NCBI RefSeq assembly: GCF_005222805.1
Contig: NZ_STGC01000002.1
Location: 633,836 to 697,835 of the forward strand
From: Devosia sp. FKR38
Lineage (GTDB): Bacteria > Pseudomonadota > Alphaproteobacteria > Rhizobiales > Devosiaceae
DNA length: 64,000 nt
Direction: 5' to 3'
Both the position numbers and the translations under genes were made by a program. Within the stretch, counting starts at the first letter, position 1. Every line of letters starts with the position of its first letter. Below the pieces are notes generated by a model that was given only the letters and a program-made list of their open reading frames with translations, had not been told where the DNA came from and did no database searches. This document shows, in pieces, positions 53,946 to 64,000 of this stretch.

Positions 53946-54149
53946 ATGACCGACACTCCGACCCCTCCCGAGACGCCCCGGCCGCCGCTGAGCGAAGCGG
54001 CCAAGCGCGCGCTGGCCGAAGCCGAGGCGCGGCGCCAGGCGATCGACGCCAAGGGCGCCTTTGCGCAAAAGGAAGTGGGCGGCCGTGGCGGGCTGGAACC
54101 GGCGCGTTATGGGGACTGGGAGATCAAAGGCCTGACCAGCGACTTCTGA
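53946..54149 (+). CDS. DUF1674 protein (succinate dehydrogenase assembly factor 4-like)
   Basis: A 67-residue protein with a Pro/Ala-rich N-terminus and the conserved end [20 protein letters not shown] (48-67), the DUF1674 signature shared with eukaryotic SDHAF4. By analogy it may protect the flavinylated subunit of succinate dehydrogenase during assembly; this is not shown for bacterial members. No sdh gene is nearby. Confidence 0.88.
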   Translation: MTDTPTPPETPRPPLSEAAKRALAEAEARRQAIDAKGAFAQKEVGGRGGLEPARYGDWEIKGLTSDF

Positions 54150-54167
54150 GCCGCAGCGTCCAGTCGG

Positions 54168-54311
54168 TCAGTCGAAGAGATCGGCGAGGCTATAGCCGGC
54201 GGCCGAGACGGCAAAGGTGGTCGCCACGGTGATGATGGCCGCGATCAGGGCATATTCGACCGGGGTCACACCGGCCTCGTCACGGATAAAACGCTGGATC
54301 GAAACAAACAT
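54168..54311 (-). CDS. Flp-family type IVb pilin, short gene
   Basis: A 47-residue prepilin: MFVSIQRFIRDEAG, then VTPVEYALIAAIITVATTFA. Cleavage by a TadV/CpaA-type prepilin peptidase is expected after Gly14, giving Glu at +5 of the mature protein followed by a 20-residue hydrophobic helix, exactly the Flp layout. No tad/cpa export genes are in the window, so it is an orphan pilin that would depend on machinery encoded elsewhere. It converges with DUF1674, 18 bases away. Confidence 0.8.
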   Translation of the reverse strand: MFVSIQRFIRDEAGVTPVEYALIAAIITVATTFAVSAAGYSLADLFD

Positions 54312-54420
54312 ACTACGCCCTGAACACGCAAACTATGCCCCGAACATGGCGGGCGTGGGCTGAACCCAGGCTGAACGCAGCGAGATCGTTTCAGTCTGCA
54401 GTGGCTTTGCGGCTCCTTTG

Positions 54421-54552
54421 CCTCCCTCCCCCTTGAGGGGAGGGAACGAGGGAGGGGGTCCATCGGTGGCCCGCAGAACCACCCCCACCCCAACCCTCCC
54501 CTCAGGAGCTTGCACTCGGGCGCGCCGAGGCGCGACCCGGGTGGGGAGGGGG
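54421..54552. repeat. Intergenic CCTCCC repeat elements, copies D and E
   Basis: Copy D (about 54421-54459: CCTCCCTCCCCCTTGAGGGG and GAGGGAGGGGGT) has the orientation of 15272-15306. A longer inverted variant E (about 54478-54552) starts ACCACCCCCACCCC and ends GGGTGGGGAGGGGGC. They fill most of the 285-base gap between the Flp pilin and ccmG, which holds no gene. Confidence 0.55.
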
Positions 54553-54596
54553 CGATAGAACCGCGTCAATCTGAACTTGAAACAATCTAAGACAGG

Positions 54597-55133
54597 CTAG
54601 TTCTGCGCCTTGGCGATGGCGGGCAGCAGCTCGGTCTCGAAGGATTGCGGATCGAGCGGGCCGACATGCTTGAAGGTGATGATCCCTTCGGCATTGACCA
54701 CAAAGGTTTCCGGCACGCCATAGACGCCCCAGTCGATGGAGACGCGGCGGTCGCGGTCGGCGCCGACGGCGGCATAGGGATTGCCAAGCTCCTCAAGGAA
54801 GGCGCGGGCGTTTTCGGGGGCGTCGGCCTGGTTGATGCCAAAGAGCTTGGCGTCGGTCACATCCTTGAGCGCCAGCAGCAGGGGATGCTCGGCGCGGCAG
54901 GGGATGCACCAGCTGGCAAAGACATTGACCACGCTGACCTGACCCTTGAGCGCTTCAGTATCAAAGCCGGGCACGCCCAGCCCCTCCACTGCGGGCATGG
55001 CAAAGCTGGGCGCCGGCTTGTCGATCAGCACCGAGCGGACCAGGTTTGGATCGCGGTTGATCGAGCCAGCAAACACCGCCACCAGGGCGATCAGGGCGAT
55101 CAGTGGCAGGCCAAAGAGCACATAGCGCATCAT
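54597..55133 (-). CDS. ccmG: Cytochrome c biogenesis thiol:disulfide interchange protein CcmG/DsbE
   Basis: A 178-residue thioredoxin-fold protein anchored by one N-terminal helix (5-23) and facing the periplasm. The redox site is WCIPC (Cys76, Cys79); GVYGVPETFVV provides the cis-Pro loop and the acidic GINQADAPENARAFL insertion is typical of CcmG. It reduces apocytochrome c before heme attachment. It is the last gene of ccmABCDG, overlapping ccmD by ATGA. Confidence 0.94.
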   Translation of the reverse strand: MMRYVLFGLPLIALIALVAVFAGSINRDPNLVRSVLIDKPAPSFAMPAVEGLGVPGFDTEALKGQVSVVNVFASWCIPCRAEHPLLLALKDVTDAKLFGINQADAPENARAFLEELGNPYAAVGADRDRRVSIDWGVYGVPETFVVNAEGIITFKHVGPLDPQSFETELLPAIAKAQN

Positions 55134-55306
55134 GGCGTTGCGTCCGCCGGGCGTTGGCGGCGGGGATCGCGGGCCTCGAGCTGGCTGAGTTCGCTGGCGG
55201 TGCGCCGCGCGTCAAACAGCGTCCAGCCGATCAGCCCGGCAATGCCCAGGGCGACCCCGACATAGGCCCAAACGATGAAGACGGCGTGCGGTCCCAGATC
55301 GATCAT
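55130..55306 (-). CDS. ccmD: Heme exporter protein CcmD, small
   Basis: A 58-residue protein with one transmembrane helix (about 8-31, AVFIVWAYVGVALGIAGLIG) and a charged cytoplasmic tail (DARRTASELSQLEARDPRR), the normal layout of CcmD, which releases holo-CcmE from CcmABC. Identification rests on size, topology and position between ccmC and ccmG, with ATGA overlaps to both. Confidence 0.88.
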   Translation of the reverse strand: MIDLGPHAVFIVWAYVGVALGIAGLIGWTLFDARRTASELSQLEARDPRRQRPADATP

Positions 55307-56064
55307 GCCGAGCCTCCCTGCGCCAGGCGGCGCTTGAGCGTCATCACCCGGCGGCGCTTGACCTCGGTGTGCATGGCCTTGAGGTGCAGCGTGAGAAACA
55401 GGAATGTAAACGCGAAAAACATCACGAACAGCGGCACGAGGATCGAGCCGGGCATGCGCGGACCATCGGGGCGGAACACGCTGGCCGGCTGGTGCAGCGT
55501 GCTCCACCAGTCGACGGAGAATTTGATGATGGGAATGTTGATGGCGCCCACCAGGGTGAAGACCGCGATGATGCGGGCGGCGCGCAGCTGGTCGTCAAAG
55601 GCGCGCCACAGGGCAACTAGGCCCAGATAGATCAGCAGCAGCACCAGGGTCGAGGTCATGCGGCCGTCCCATTCCCAGAAGGTGCCCCAGGTGGGGCGGC
55701 CCCACAGGGCGCCGGTGAACAGGGCCAGGGCGGTGAACAGCGCGCCCAAGGGGGCGGCGGCCTTCATGGACACATCGGCCATGGGGTGGCGCCAGACCAG
55801 CGTGCCCAGCGCCGAGACGCTCATGGTGGCGTAGACGAACTGGCTCAGCCAGGCATTGGGCACATGCACATACATGATGCGCACGGTGTCGCCCATCTGG
55901 TAGTCCGCGGGCGAATTGAAGAAGGCGAACCAGAGGCCGAGCACAAAGAGCACGGCGGTGAGTATGGTCAGCGGCCACAGCAATGGCGTGGTCCAGGCAA
56001 CGAACTGCCCCGGATTGGCCAGGCGGTTCCACCAATTGAGCTTGGGTTCGGTATCTGCTGTCAT
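55303..56064 (-). CDS. ccmC: Heme exporter protein CcmC
   Basis: A 253-residue membrane protein with six predicted helices. The tryptophan-rich heme-handling motif appears as WGRPTWGTFWEWDGRMTS (about 121-138), and the conserved His residues flank it (YVHVPNAW near 65; TLHQPAS near 190). It loads heme onto CcmE. It lies 12 bases downstream of ccmB and overlaps ccmD. Confidence 0.95.
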   Translation of the reverse strand: MTADTEPKLNWWNRLANPGQFVAWTTPLLWPLTILTAVLFVLGLWFAFFNSPADYQMGDTVRIMYVHVPNAWLSQFVYATMSVSALGTLVWRHPMADVSMKAAAPLGALFTALALFTGALWGRPTWGTFWEWDGRMTSTLVLLLIYLGLVALWRAFDDQLRAARIIAVFTLVGAINIPIIKFSVDWWSTLHQPASVFRPDGPRMPGSILVPLFVMFFAFTFLFLTLHLKAMHTEVKRRRVMTLKRRLAQGGSA

Positions 56065-56076
56065 GGGGCCATGGCT

Positions 56077-56730
56077 CTAATCTTCGGCGGAGCTTATCGC
56101 AAGCGCGGCGGCAAAGGGAGCCAAGGCCAGAGCCATGAGGCTCAATGCCGCAAGAAACAGCGTGGCCGCACTCGATTGCGGCGAGGTGATGCTGCCCACG
56201 CCAAAGATCAGCACCGGAATGGACAGCGGCGCGATCAGGATCGGGGCAATCAGCCCGCCGCGGCGGATCGAAACGGTCACCGCTGCGCCGATGGCGCCAA
56301 AGGCGGCCAGCGCCGGGGTGCCCAGGGCCAGCGAGATCATGGTGCGGCCGAAACTGTCGAGATCCATGGCCAGCAGCACGGCCAGCACGGGCGTCGCCAG
56401 CAGCAGCGGCACGGCCGACACCAGCCAGTGCACGATCAGCTTGGCGGCTACAATGGCGCTCAGCGGCAGCTCGGCCTGGCGCAGCAGCACCAGGGCACCA
56501 TCCTCATGGTCGGGGCGGAACAGGCGTTCGAGGCCGAGCAGCATCGCCAGGAACGCTGCGATCCAGACAATGCCGGGGGCAATAGCCGCTAGCAGCGTGC
56601 GGTCGGGGCCGACGGCAAAGGGCACGATGGCGCCCACGATGATGAAGAACAGCACCAGCGTCAGCACATCGCCGCCGCCGCGCAGGGACAGGCGCAATTC
56701 GCGGCGCAGCATGGCGGCAAAGGCGCTCAT
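56077..56730 (-). CDS. ccmB: Heme exporter protein CcmB
   Basis: A 217-residue ABC permease subunit with six predicted helices (FAAMLRRELRLSLRGGGDVL start; VLTLVLFFIIVGAIVPFAVG, about 22-41; GIVWIAAFLAMLLGLERLF; LISLALGTPALAAFGAIGAAVT-like fourth). The start at 56730 overlaps the ccmA stop (ATGA); the longer open frame upstream is a ccmA shadow. Confidence 0.93.
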   Translation of the reverse strand: MSAFAAMLRRELRLSLRGGGDVLTLVLFFIIVGAIVPFAVGPDRTLLAAIAPGIVWIAAFLAMLLGLERLFRPDHEDGALVLLRQAELPLSAIVAAKLIVHWLVSAVPLLLATPVLAVLLAMDLDSFGRTMISLALGTPALAAFGAIGAAVTVSIRRGGLIAPILIAPLSIPVLIFGVGSITSPQSSAATLFLAALSLMALALAPFAAALAISSAED

Positions 56731-57359
56731 GATGCCCGCTCCAGCTGCAGCACGCCCAGGCGGGTGGGATCGGACAGGGTGATGGGATCGTGGGTGGCGG
56801 CGATGGCGAGGCCCCCCATGCCCAGGTGCCGGTCGAGCAGGCGTGTCACCAGCGCATGGCCCTCGGTGTCGAGCGCGGCGGTGGGTTCGTCGAGCAGCCA
56901 GACGGGCCGCAGGCTCACCAGCAGGCGCGCCAGCGCCAGGCGGCGCGACTGCCCGGCGGACAGAAACCCGGCGTCCAGCCCATCGAGCTTGCCCAGGCCC
57001 ACTTCGGCCAGGGCCTCGAGTGGCGCCATGCCGGTGGGGCCGTTGAGCTCGGCCCAGAAGCTGAGGTCTTCCAGCACGGTCAGCCGGGCCTTGATGGCAT
57101 TGCGGTGGCCGCAATAATGCAGCCAGCGGCTGTCGGGATCGGCGCCCTCGGCGCTGAAGGTCCCCGCCAGCGGCGCGATGACACCGGCCAGGGTCAGCAG
57201 CAGCGTGGTCTTGCCGGTGCCATTGGGGCCGCGCAGCAGCAGCGCCTGGCCATTGGCCAGGTCAAAGCCGATATTGCTGGACAGCGCCATGCCGCCGCGA
57301 CCGCAGCTGAGGCCGCTCGCAGACAGGCGCAGAGGGGAAAAGACTTGCCGATCAGTCAT
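56727..57359 (-). CDS. ccmA: Heme exporter ATP-binding protein CcmA
   Basis: A 210-residue ABC ATPase. Walker A is LRGPNGTGKTTLL (about 37-49), the ABC signature is LSAGQSRRLALARLL (near 132-146), and Walker B is VWLLDEPTAALD (151-162). It powers release of heme-loaded CcmE with CcmB. It is the first gene of ccmABCDG, divergent from acnA. Confidence 0.94.
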   Translation of the reverse strand: MTDRQVFSPLRLSASGLSCGRGGMALSSNIGFDLANGQALLLRGPNGTGKTTLLLTLAGVIAPLAGTFSAEGADPDSRWLHYCGHRNAIKARLTVLEDLSFWAELNGPTGMAPLEALAEVGLGKLDGLDAGFLSAGQSRRLALARLLVSLRPVWLLDEPTAALDTEGHALVTRLLDRHLGMGGLAIAATHDPITLSDPTRLGVLQLERAS

Positions 57360-57530
57360 GACCCCTTCTCGTATTGAACCACGGGTCGGGCTGGCAAGCC
57401 CAATCGTCTTTCTCTATAAGCGCTTATAGATTGGAGTCATTCCAGGAAAGGCAGCGCATTTGGACGGTTTGTCGGGCAAAAGTCCGAAACCGGAGCGCCT
57501 GCCGCAACACCAGATGACGGGCGGAACAAA

Positions 57531-60203
<2,673 letters not shown>

Positions 60204-60227
60204 GGCGCTGGCGTTTTGAGACAAGCG

Positions 60228-60256
60228 ATGGCGGCCCCGCAAGGGCCGCCATTTTT
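60228..60256 (+). terminator. Rho-independent terminator of acnA
   Basis: ATGGCGGCCC (60228-60237), five-base loop, GGGCCGCCAT (60243-60252), then TTTT. Confidence 0.88.
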
Positions 60257-60333
60257 CGTTGAGCCAGAGGAATTCGGCTTTCTCACCCTCTTTTGACTAG
60301 CGAGTCCGGGCGGCGGCGGCTTACAACCTTGTC

Positions 60334-61074
60334 ATGATCCTCCGGCCCCCCTTGTCAGCCCTGCTGGGCCCATTCCTGCTCGCGCTGTGCCTGACCCTGC
60401 CGGTCCAGGCCGACAGCCTGCGTGTGCAGCCCAAGGCAGTGGTGGAGCTGTTCACCAGCCAGGGCTGTTCGTCCTGCCCGCCGGCCGATGCGCTTTTGAC
60501 CAGCCTCTCCGAGCGTGGCGATGTGCTGGCGCTGGCCTATCACGTCGATTATTGGGACTATGTGGGCTGGAAGGACACGTTTGGTTCGGCCGCCTATTCT
60601 GATCGCCAGCGCGCCTATGCGCAGAGCTGGGGCTCCTCGCGCATCTATACGCCGCAGATGGTGGTCAATGGCGCCATCGGCGTGGTGGGGTCGCGGCGCA
60701 ATGAGGTCAATGGCGCCATCGATCGCGCCAAGCTGCCGCTGGATGTGGCGGTGACGCAGGATCGCAACATGCTCAAGGTGACCATTCCCGCCGACAGCGC
60801 GCTCAGCGATGCGGTGGTGTGGCTGGTGACCTATATCAGCCGAGCCGATGTGGATATTGAGACGGGCAATAATGCCGGCAAATCCATGGTCTATACCCAG
60901 GTGGTGACCGGGCGGCAGGCGCTGGGCCTGTGGGAGAGCAAGAGTGGCGCCAGCCTCAAGCTGCCCATACCCGAAATGCTGGCCGATACCAGCACGGGCA
61001 TCGCCGTGATCGTGCAGCAGGAACACAATGGCCTGCCCGGGCCGATCCTGGGCGCCGCTGCCTTCGAGCGCTGA
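60334..61074 (+). CDS. DUF1223-family secreted thioredoxin-like protein
   Basis: A 246-residue exported protein. A signal peptide (1-26, ending LTLPVQA) precedes the VVELFTSQGCSSCPPAD motif (37-53) with Cys45 and Cys48 as a CxxC, then DYWDYVGWKDTFG and RIYTPQMVVNG, which define DUF1223. The thioredoxin-like fold suggests a periplasmic redox role, but function is unproven. It is monocistronic between acnA and the small-RNA region. Confidence 0.9.
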   Translation: MILRPPLSALLGPFLLALCLTLPVQADSLRVQPKAVVELFTSQGCSSCPPADALLTSLSERGDVLALAYHVDYWDYVGWKDTFGSAAYSDRQRAYAQSWGSSRIYTPQMVVNGAIGVVGSRRNEVNGAIDRAKLPLDVAVTQDRNMLKVTIPADSALSDAVVWLVTYISRADVDIETGNNAGKSMVYTQVVTGRQALGLWESKSGASLKLPIPEMLADTSTGIAVIVQQEHNGLPGPILGAAAFER

Positions 61075-61106
61075 GCGCCGGTCCATCCGCGCCAGATACC
61101 GAACAG

Positions 61107-61220
61107 AAAAAAGCCCCGACCTTGGGGGAAGGTCGGGGCAAGTCGCATAGGTCATTGAGAATGACGAGCGAACACCTGAGCGTCAGGTTTGGGGGCTCAG
61201 TCAGCCCAGGTGTTCGCCAC
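61107..61220 (-). ncRNA. Candidate small RNA with three hairpins and an intrinsic terminator
   Basis: Read on the minus strand, this gap holds a stem-loop with 11-bp arms (61207-61217 with 61168-61178, GCGAACACCTG), a small hairpin GTCATT-CTC-AATGAC (61151-61165), and a GCCCCGACCTT/AAGGTCGGGGC terminator (61113-61139) followed by six U (61112-61107). The terminator points away from every gene that could use it: the neighbours on both sides are on the plus strand. This fits an independent transcript of roughly 110 nt. The 5' end and promoter were not identified, and I cannot match it to a named family. Confidence 0.55.
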
Positions 61221-61373
61221 TGGAGGCAATGATCAGAGGTTGTCAGGCCAATCTGGCGCCTTCAGGGAAGAATTGTGACCATATTGGGGTTTGTGGCGCG
61301 CGACGCAGCCCCTTGCGTCGCGGCGCAAATGCCGCGATCATGACGGTTCTTTGACACGGGAGCACGCGGACCG

Positions 61374-61763
61374 GTGCAGAGCCGTACACCGATCGACAAG
61401 GCCGTTTCGCTCTCGCTGGTGCATGCCGGCGAGCCCCTGGCGAGTGCCGCGCCAGCCAAGCCCCCGGTCATTGTTGCATTCGATCGCAAGGAACTGGCGC
61501 TGATCCTGTCGCTCTATGGCCGCAAGGTGGGGCAGGGCGAGTGGCGCGACTATGCCATGGATTTCCTGCGCGAGCGGGCGGTGTTCTCGGTCTATGCCCG
61601 CGTGTCGGAGCGCCCGCTGTTCATCATCGAAAAGACGCCCAAGCTGCGCAACCGGCAGGGCCAATATGCGGTGACCAACCAGCAGGGGCGCATTCTCAAG
61701 CGTGGTCATGAGCTGGGACTGGTGTTGCGCGTGCTCGATCCGCAGCTGGCGGTCGTGGGGTGA
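61374..61763 (+). CDS. DUF2794 domain-containing protein
   Basis: A 129-residue soluble protein. From residue 34 it follows the DUF2794 pattern: AFDRKELALILSLYGRKVGQ, GEWRDYAMDFLRERAVFSVY, LFIIEKTPKLRNRQGQYAV and RILKRGHELGLVLRVLDP. It starts at GTG 61374. The family is widespread in alphaproteobacteria and has no known function. It overlaps the following GNAT gene by four bases (GTGA), suggesting an operon. Confidence 0.88.
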   Translation: MQSRTPIDKAVSLSLVHAGEPLASAAPAKPPVIVAFDRKELALILSLYGRKVGQGEWRDYAMDFLRERAVFSVYARVSERPLFIIEKTPKLRNRQGQYAVTNQQGRILKRGHELGLVLRVLDPQLAVVG

Positions 61764-62224
61764 TCACCGTTCGCCGCGCCGTTGCGGCCGATGTCACTGC
61801 CATGAGTGCGGTGATGACGGCGTCGGTCACCCAATTGTGCAGTGCCGATCATCATGATGACCCCGGCAATGTCGCGCAATGGGTGAGCAACCGCACGCCG
61901 GACGGGGTCGCCAGGATGATGGCCAATCCGACCCAGACATTTTTTGTGGCCGAGCGCGACGGGGCGCTGGCCGCTGTCGGCGCCGTCAATGACGCGGGCA
62001 TTGTGATGTTCAACTATGTTTCGCCAGAGCACCGGTTTTGCGGCGTCAGCGGTGCGCTGATGGCCCATCTCGAGGCGGTGCTCAAGGCCGCTGGCCATGC
62101 CGAAGCACGGCTGGTCAGCACCACCACCGCGCACCGATTCTATCTCGATCGTGGCTGGCACGACGACGGCCCGCCCGAGGTCGAGGGTTTTTCCACCAGC
62201 TACCCGATGCGCAAGGCGCTCTAG
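61760..62224 (+). CDS. GNAT-family N-acetyltransferase
   Basis: A 154-residue acetyltransferase. ITVRRAVAADVTAMSAVM opens the domain; FNYVSPEHRFCGVSGALMAHLE (about 84-105) is the acetyl-CoA loop, in which the usual Arg/Gln-x-x-Gly-x-Gly/Ala is altered, and FYLDRGW (130-136) is the final strand. It starts at GTG 61760 in the DUF2794 stop. Substrate unknown; it converges with another GNAT. Confidence 0.82.
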   Translation: MITVRRAVAADVTAMSAVMTASVTQLCSADHHDDPGNVAQWVSNRTPDGVARMMANPTQTFFVAERDGALAAVGAVNDAGIVMFNYVSPEHRFCGVSGALMAHLEAVLKAAGHAEARLVSTTTAHRFYLDRGWHDDGPPEVEGFSTSYPMRKAL

Positions 62225-62232
62225 CCGACGGC

Positions 62233-62742
62233 TTACAGTGCCAGCTGCAGATGCACGATGTCGTGCCAGCGGTCGAATTTGTAGCCCACGGCCTCATAGC
62301 GTCCGACATGGCGGAAGCCGAATTTTTCGTGGATGGCGATGGAATTGGCGGTATCGGCGGTGATCACGGCAATCATCTGCTTGAAACCGAAGGCGCGCGA
62401 TTGGGCCAGCAGTTCGGTCAGCATCAGCCTGCCGATGCCGCGGCCCTTGATGTCGGGGCGCAGGTAGATCGAATCCTCGCAGGTGAAGCGATAGGCGGCG
62501 CGCGGCCGATAGAAACTGGCATAGGCATAGCCCACCGTCTCTCCGTCCAACTCGGCGATGATCAGGGGATGGCCGAGCCGCTTGAGCCCGGCGTATTTCT
62601 CCGCAATGGCCTCTTCGCCGGGAACCTCGGTGTCGAAGGTGATCGCCGTCTGTTCCACATAGTACTTATAGATGGCGGTGATGGCGGGAACATCGCTCCA
62701 GGCAAAGGGGCGCAGGGTGATCGCGGGCAGGGGTTCGGACAT
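62233..62742 (-). CDS. GNAT-family acetyltransferase, phosphinothricin acetyltransferase type
   Basis: A 169-residue enzyme. ITLRPFAWSDVPAITAIYKYYVEQTAITFDTE (about 8-39) and GYAYASFYRPRAAYRFTCEDSIYL (70-93) are the pattern of the Pat/Bar subgroup, followed by KGRGIGRLMLTELL and EKFGFRHVGRYEAVGYKFDRWHD. Such enzymes often act on phosphinothricin-like or methionine-sulfoximine compounds; the true substrate here is not known. The start at 62742 gives the family length. Confidence 0.87.
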   Translation of the reverse strand: MSEPLPAITLRPFAWSDVPAITAIYKYYVEQTAITFDTEVPGEEAIAEKYAGLKRLGHPLIIAELDGETVGYAYASFYRPRAAYRFTCEDSIYLRPDIKGRGIGRLMLTELLAQSRAFGFKQMIAVITADTANSIAIHEKFGFRHVGRYEAVGYKFDRWHDIVHLQLAL

Positions 62743-62775
62743 GATCTCGGCGACGGGCTCAACAGGCAAACAAAA

Positions 62776-62803
62776 GGACCGCAACCCTTGTAGGCTGCGG
62801 TCC
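62776..62803 (-). terminator. Rho-independent terminator downstream of the Bax-inhibitor-1 family gene
   Basis: GGACCGCA (62776-62783) pairs with TGCGGTCC (62796-62803); on the minus strand it is followed by TTTTGTTT. Confidence 0.75.
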
Positions 62804-62825
62804 GGATCATCGTCCAACCAAATTG

Positions 62826-62874
62826 CTTGATGTGTCCATCAAGGGCTCTTGATGGCCATCAAGCCGGCTTGATG
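62826..62874. repeat. Array of five alternating CTTGATG/CATCAAG heptamers
   Basis: CTTGATG (62826), CATCAAG (62837), CTTGATG (62848), CATCAAG (62857) and CTTGATG (62868), separated by 2-4 bases, directly after the membrane protein stop codon. Neighbouring copies form the palindromes CCATCAAGGGCTCTTGATGG and CATCAAGCCGGCTTGATG. The transcript could fold in more than one way; purpose unknown. Confidence 0.5.
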
Positions 62875-62875
62875 C

Positions 62876-63646
62876 TTACTCGCGGTTGCCGAACAGGCGG
62901 AGCAGCATCATGAACAGGTTGATGAAGTCGAGGTAGAGGCTCAGCGCGCCCATGATGGCGCCCTTGGCCAGCACTTCGGCGCCATAGGACTCCGAATAGC
63001 CTTCCTTGATCTTCTGCGTGTCATAGGCGGTCAGGCCGACAAAGATCAGCACGCCGACCACCGAGATGATGAATTCCATCATCGAGGACTGCATGAAGAT
63101 ATTGACCACCGAAGCGATGATCAGGCCGATCAGGCCCATCATCAGGAAGCTGCCCATCTGGGTCAGGTCCCGCTTGGTGGTGTAGCCATAAAGGCTCATG
63201 GCACCGAAGGTCGCGGCGGTGATGAAGAACACCTTGGCGATCGAAGCGTCGGTATAGACCAGGAAGATGGACGACAGCGACACGCCCATGATGGCGGCAA
63301 AGGCCCAGAACGTGGCCTGGGCGGCCGGCACGGAGAGCTTGTTGATGCCAAAGCTCAGCACCAGCACAAAAGCGAGCGGGGCGAGCATCACTACCCACTG
63401 CAGCGGGCTGGCGAACAGCAGATAGCCCCACTGGGTGAGCATGGTGCCGTTGTTCATGGTGGCAACGGCGGCGTCGGGATTGGTGGTCACGGCGGCAGCG
63501 GCGGCAAACCAGGCTGCCAGGCCGGTCACGACCAGACCGATCCCCATGTAATTGTAAACACGCAGCATGTAGCTGCGCAAACCTTCGTCAATGGCCAAGG
63601 CCGATCCGGCCCGTGCTCCGAGGGTCTGGCGGTCATATTGAGCCAA
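62876..63646 (-). CDS. Bax inhibitor-1/YccA family integral membrane protein
   Basis: A 256-residue protein with seven predicted helices. YDRQTLGARAGSALAIDEGLRSYMLRVYNYMGIGLVVTG-type opening, ATFWAFAAIMGVSLSSIFLVY, a TAATFGAMSLYGYTTKRDLTQMG segment and the C-terminal LTAYDTQKIKEGY and YLDFINLFMMLLRLFG are diagnostic of the BI-1 family. Members act as channels or FtsH modulators; the role here is open. The start is TTG at 63646 with AAAGGAAC upstream. Confidence 0.92.
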   Translation of the reverse strand: MAQYDRQTLGARAGSALAIDEGLRSYMLRVYNYMGIGLVVTGLAAWFAAAAAVTTNPDAAVATMNNGTMLTQWGYLLFASPLQWVVMLAPLAFVLVLSFGINKLSVPAAQATFWAFAAIMGVSLSSIFLVYTDASIAKVFFITAATFGAMSLYGYTTKRDLTQMGSFLMMGLIGLIIASVVNIFMQSSMMEFIISVVGVLIFVGLTAYDTQKIKEGYSESYGAEVLAKGAIMGALSLYLDFINLFMMLLRLFGNRE

Positions 63647-63842
63647 TTTCGGTTCCTTTCGATTATGGAGCGGTGTTTTTTTCCGCCGGTGGGCACTATC
63701 TGCCACTTGCCGATCAATATGGATGCCACTCCGGGGCTTTACAAGACGTGTTGAACCTATGCGACGAAACGACTGGCCGGTCACAATTGCTGTGCTAGGC
63801 TGAGGCGCGAATCGTGCTGATCCCGAACAGAGGAGGGCCAAA

Positions 63843-64000
63843 ATGCCCAGGCTCTTCACCGGTCTAGAGGTTCCCGAGGCGGTGGGCTTTGCCCTCTCGC
63901 TCAAGCGGGGCGGCCTGTCCGGCGCCCGCTGGATCGATACCGACAGCTATCACATAACGTTGAGGTTCATCGGCGACGTCGATCACCAGACCGCCGACGA
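63843..64000 (+). CDS. thpR: RNA 2',3'-cyclic phosphodiesterase (2H family), 3' truncated by the window edge
   Basis: The first 52 codons of a 2H phosphoesterase: MPRLFTGLEVPEAVGFALSL opens the domain and YHITLRFIGD (about 39-48) contains the first HxT motif of the catalytic pair. The second HxT motif lies beyond the window. The ATG at 63843 has GGAGGG seven bases upstream. It is divergent from the BI-1 family gene. Confidence 0.85.
   Translation, partial: MPRLFTGLEVPEAVGFALSLKRGGLSGARWIDTDSYHITLRFIGDVDHQTAD

Overview
This is a GC-rich, densely packed chromosomal window whose gene order is that of an alphaproteobacterium of the order Hyphomicrobiales. A Devosia-like genome is my best guess, by inference from gene content and order only. 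The central block (about 21-37 kb) has the classical alphaproteobacterial replication-origin neighbourhood: secB, dnaQ, coaE, aroE and maf on one side of a gene-free 434-bp stretch, and hemE, hemJ, rho, mnmE, mnmG, rsmG, parA, parB, holA, lptE and leuS on the other. The gene-free stretch holds CtrA-type TTAA-N7-TTAA boxes, DnaA-box-like 9-mers and clustered GANTC (CcrM) sites, so I call it oriC. Near-consensus parS sites (core TTCACGTGAA) lie around mnmE, rsmG and parB.

Layout. 0-3.3 kb is the one clearly accessory stretch: the 3' end of a hydroxypyruvate isomerase-like gene, then two overlapping paralogues of unknown function. After them come a second, relic copy of the isomerase 3' end and a truncated third paralogue, then two unrecognised small genes with more AT-rich sequence. 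3.3-11 kb holds an adenosine-kinase-type sugar kinase, a TetR/DUF2214 divergent pair with an operator-like palindrome, nth, DUF2244, an AraC/Ogt fusion, gpmA, dapB and coaA. 10.7-15.1 kb is the histidine operon hisB-DUF2628-hisH-hisA-(two small membrane proteins)-(37-codon duplicated hisF start)-hisF-hisE-coaA, almost every junction overlapping by 1-4 bases. 15.7-20.6 kb carries hslV-GNAT-hslU, an XRE regulator, an Smr protein, a Tim44-like protein and fxsA.

38-48 kb: a CenR-type response regulator, a cyclic-nucleotide-binding protein, xthA, rimM-trmD-rplS (L19 with a long Ala/Glu tail), leuC with an overlapping metallopeptidase, and an acetyltransferase facing a polysaccharide flippase. 48-57 kb: purH, a heparinase II/III protein, rsmB, htpX, DUF1674, a 47-codon Flp pilin, and the cytochrome c maturation operon ccmABCDG, divergent from acnA. 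60-64 kb: DUF1223, a candidate small RNA, DUF2794, two GNATs, a Bax-inhibitor-1 family membrane protein and the start of thpR.

No rRNA, tRNA, CRISPR array, prophage or transposase was found. The observations most worth following are the cassette-like paralogue array at 0.4-2.4 kb, the in-frame hisF start duplication at 11.9-12.0 kb, the oriC/parS architecture, and the three-hairpin small RNA candidate at 61.1-61.2 kb.
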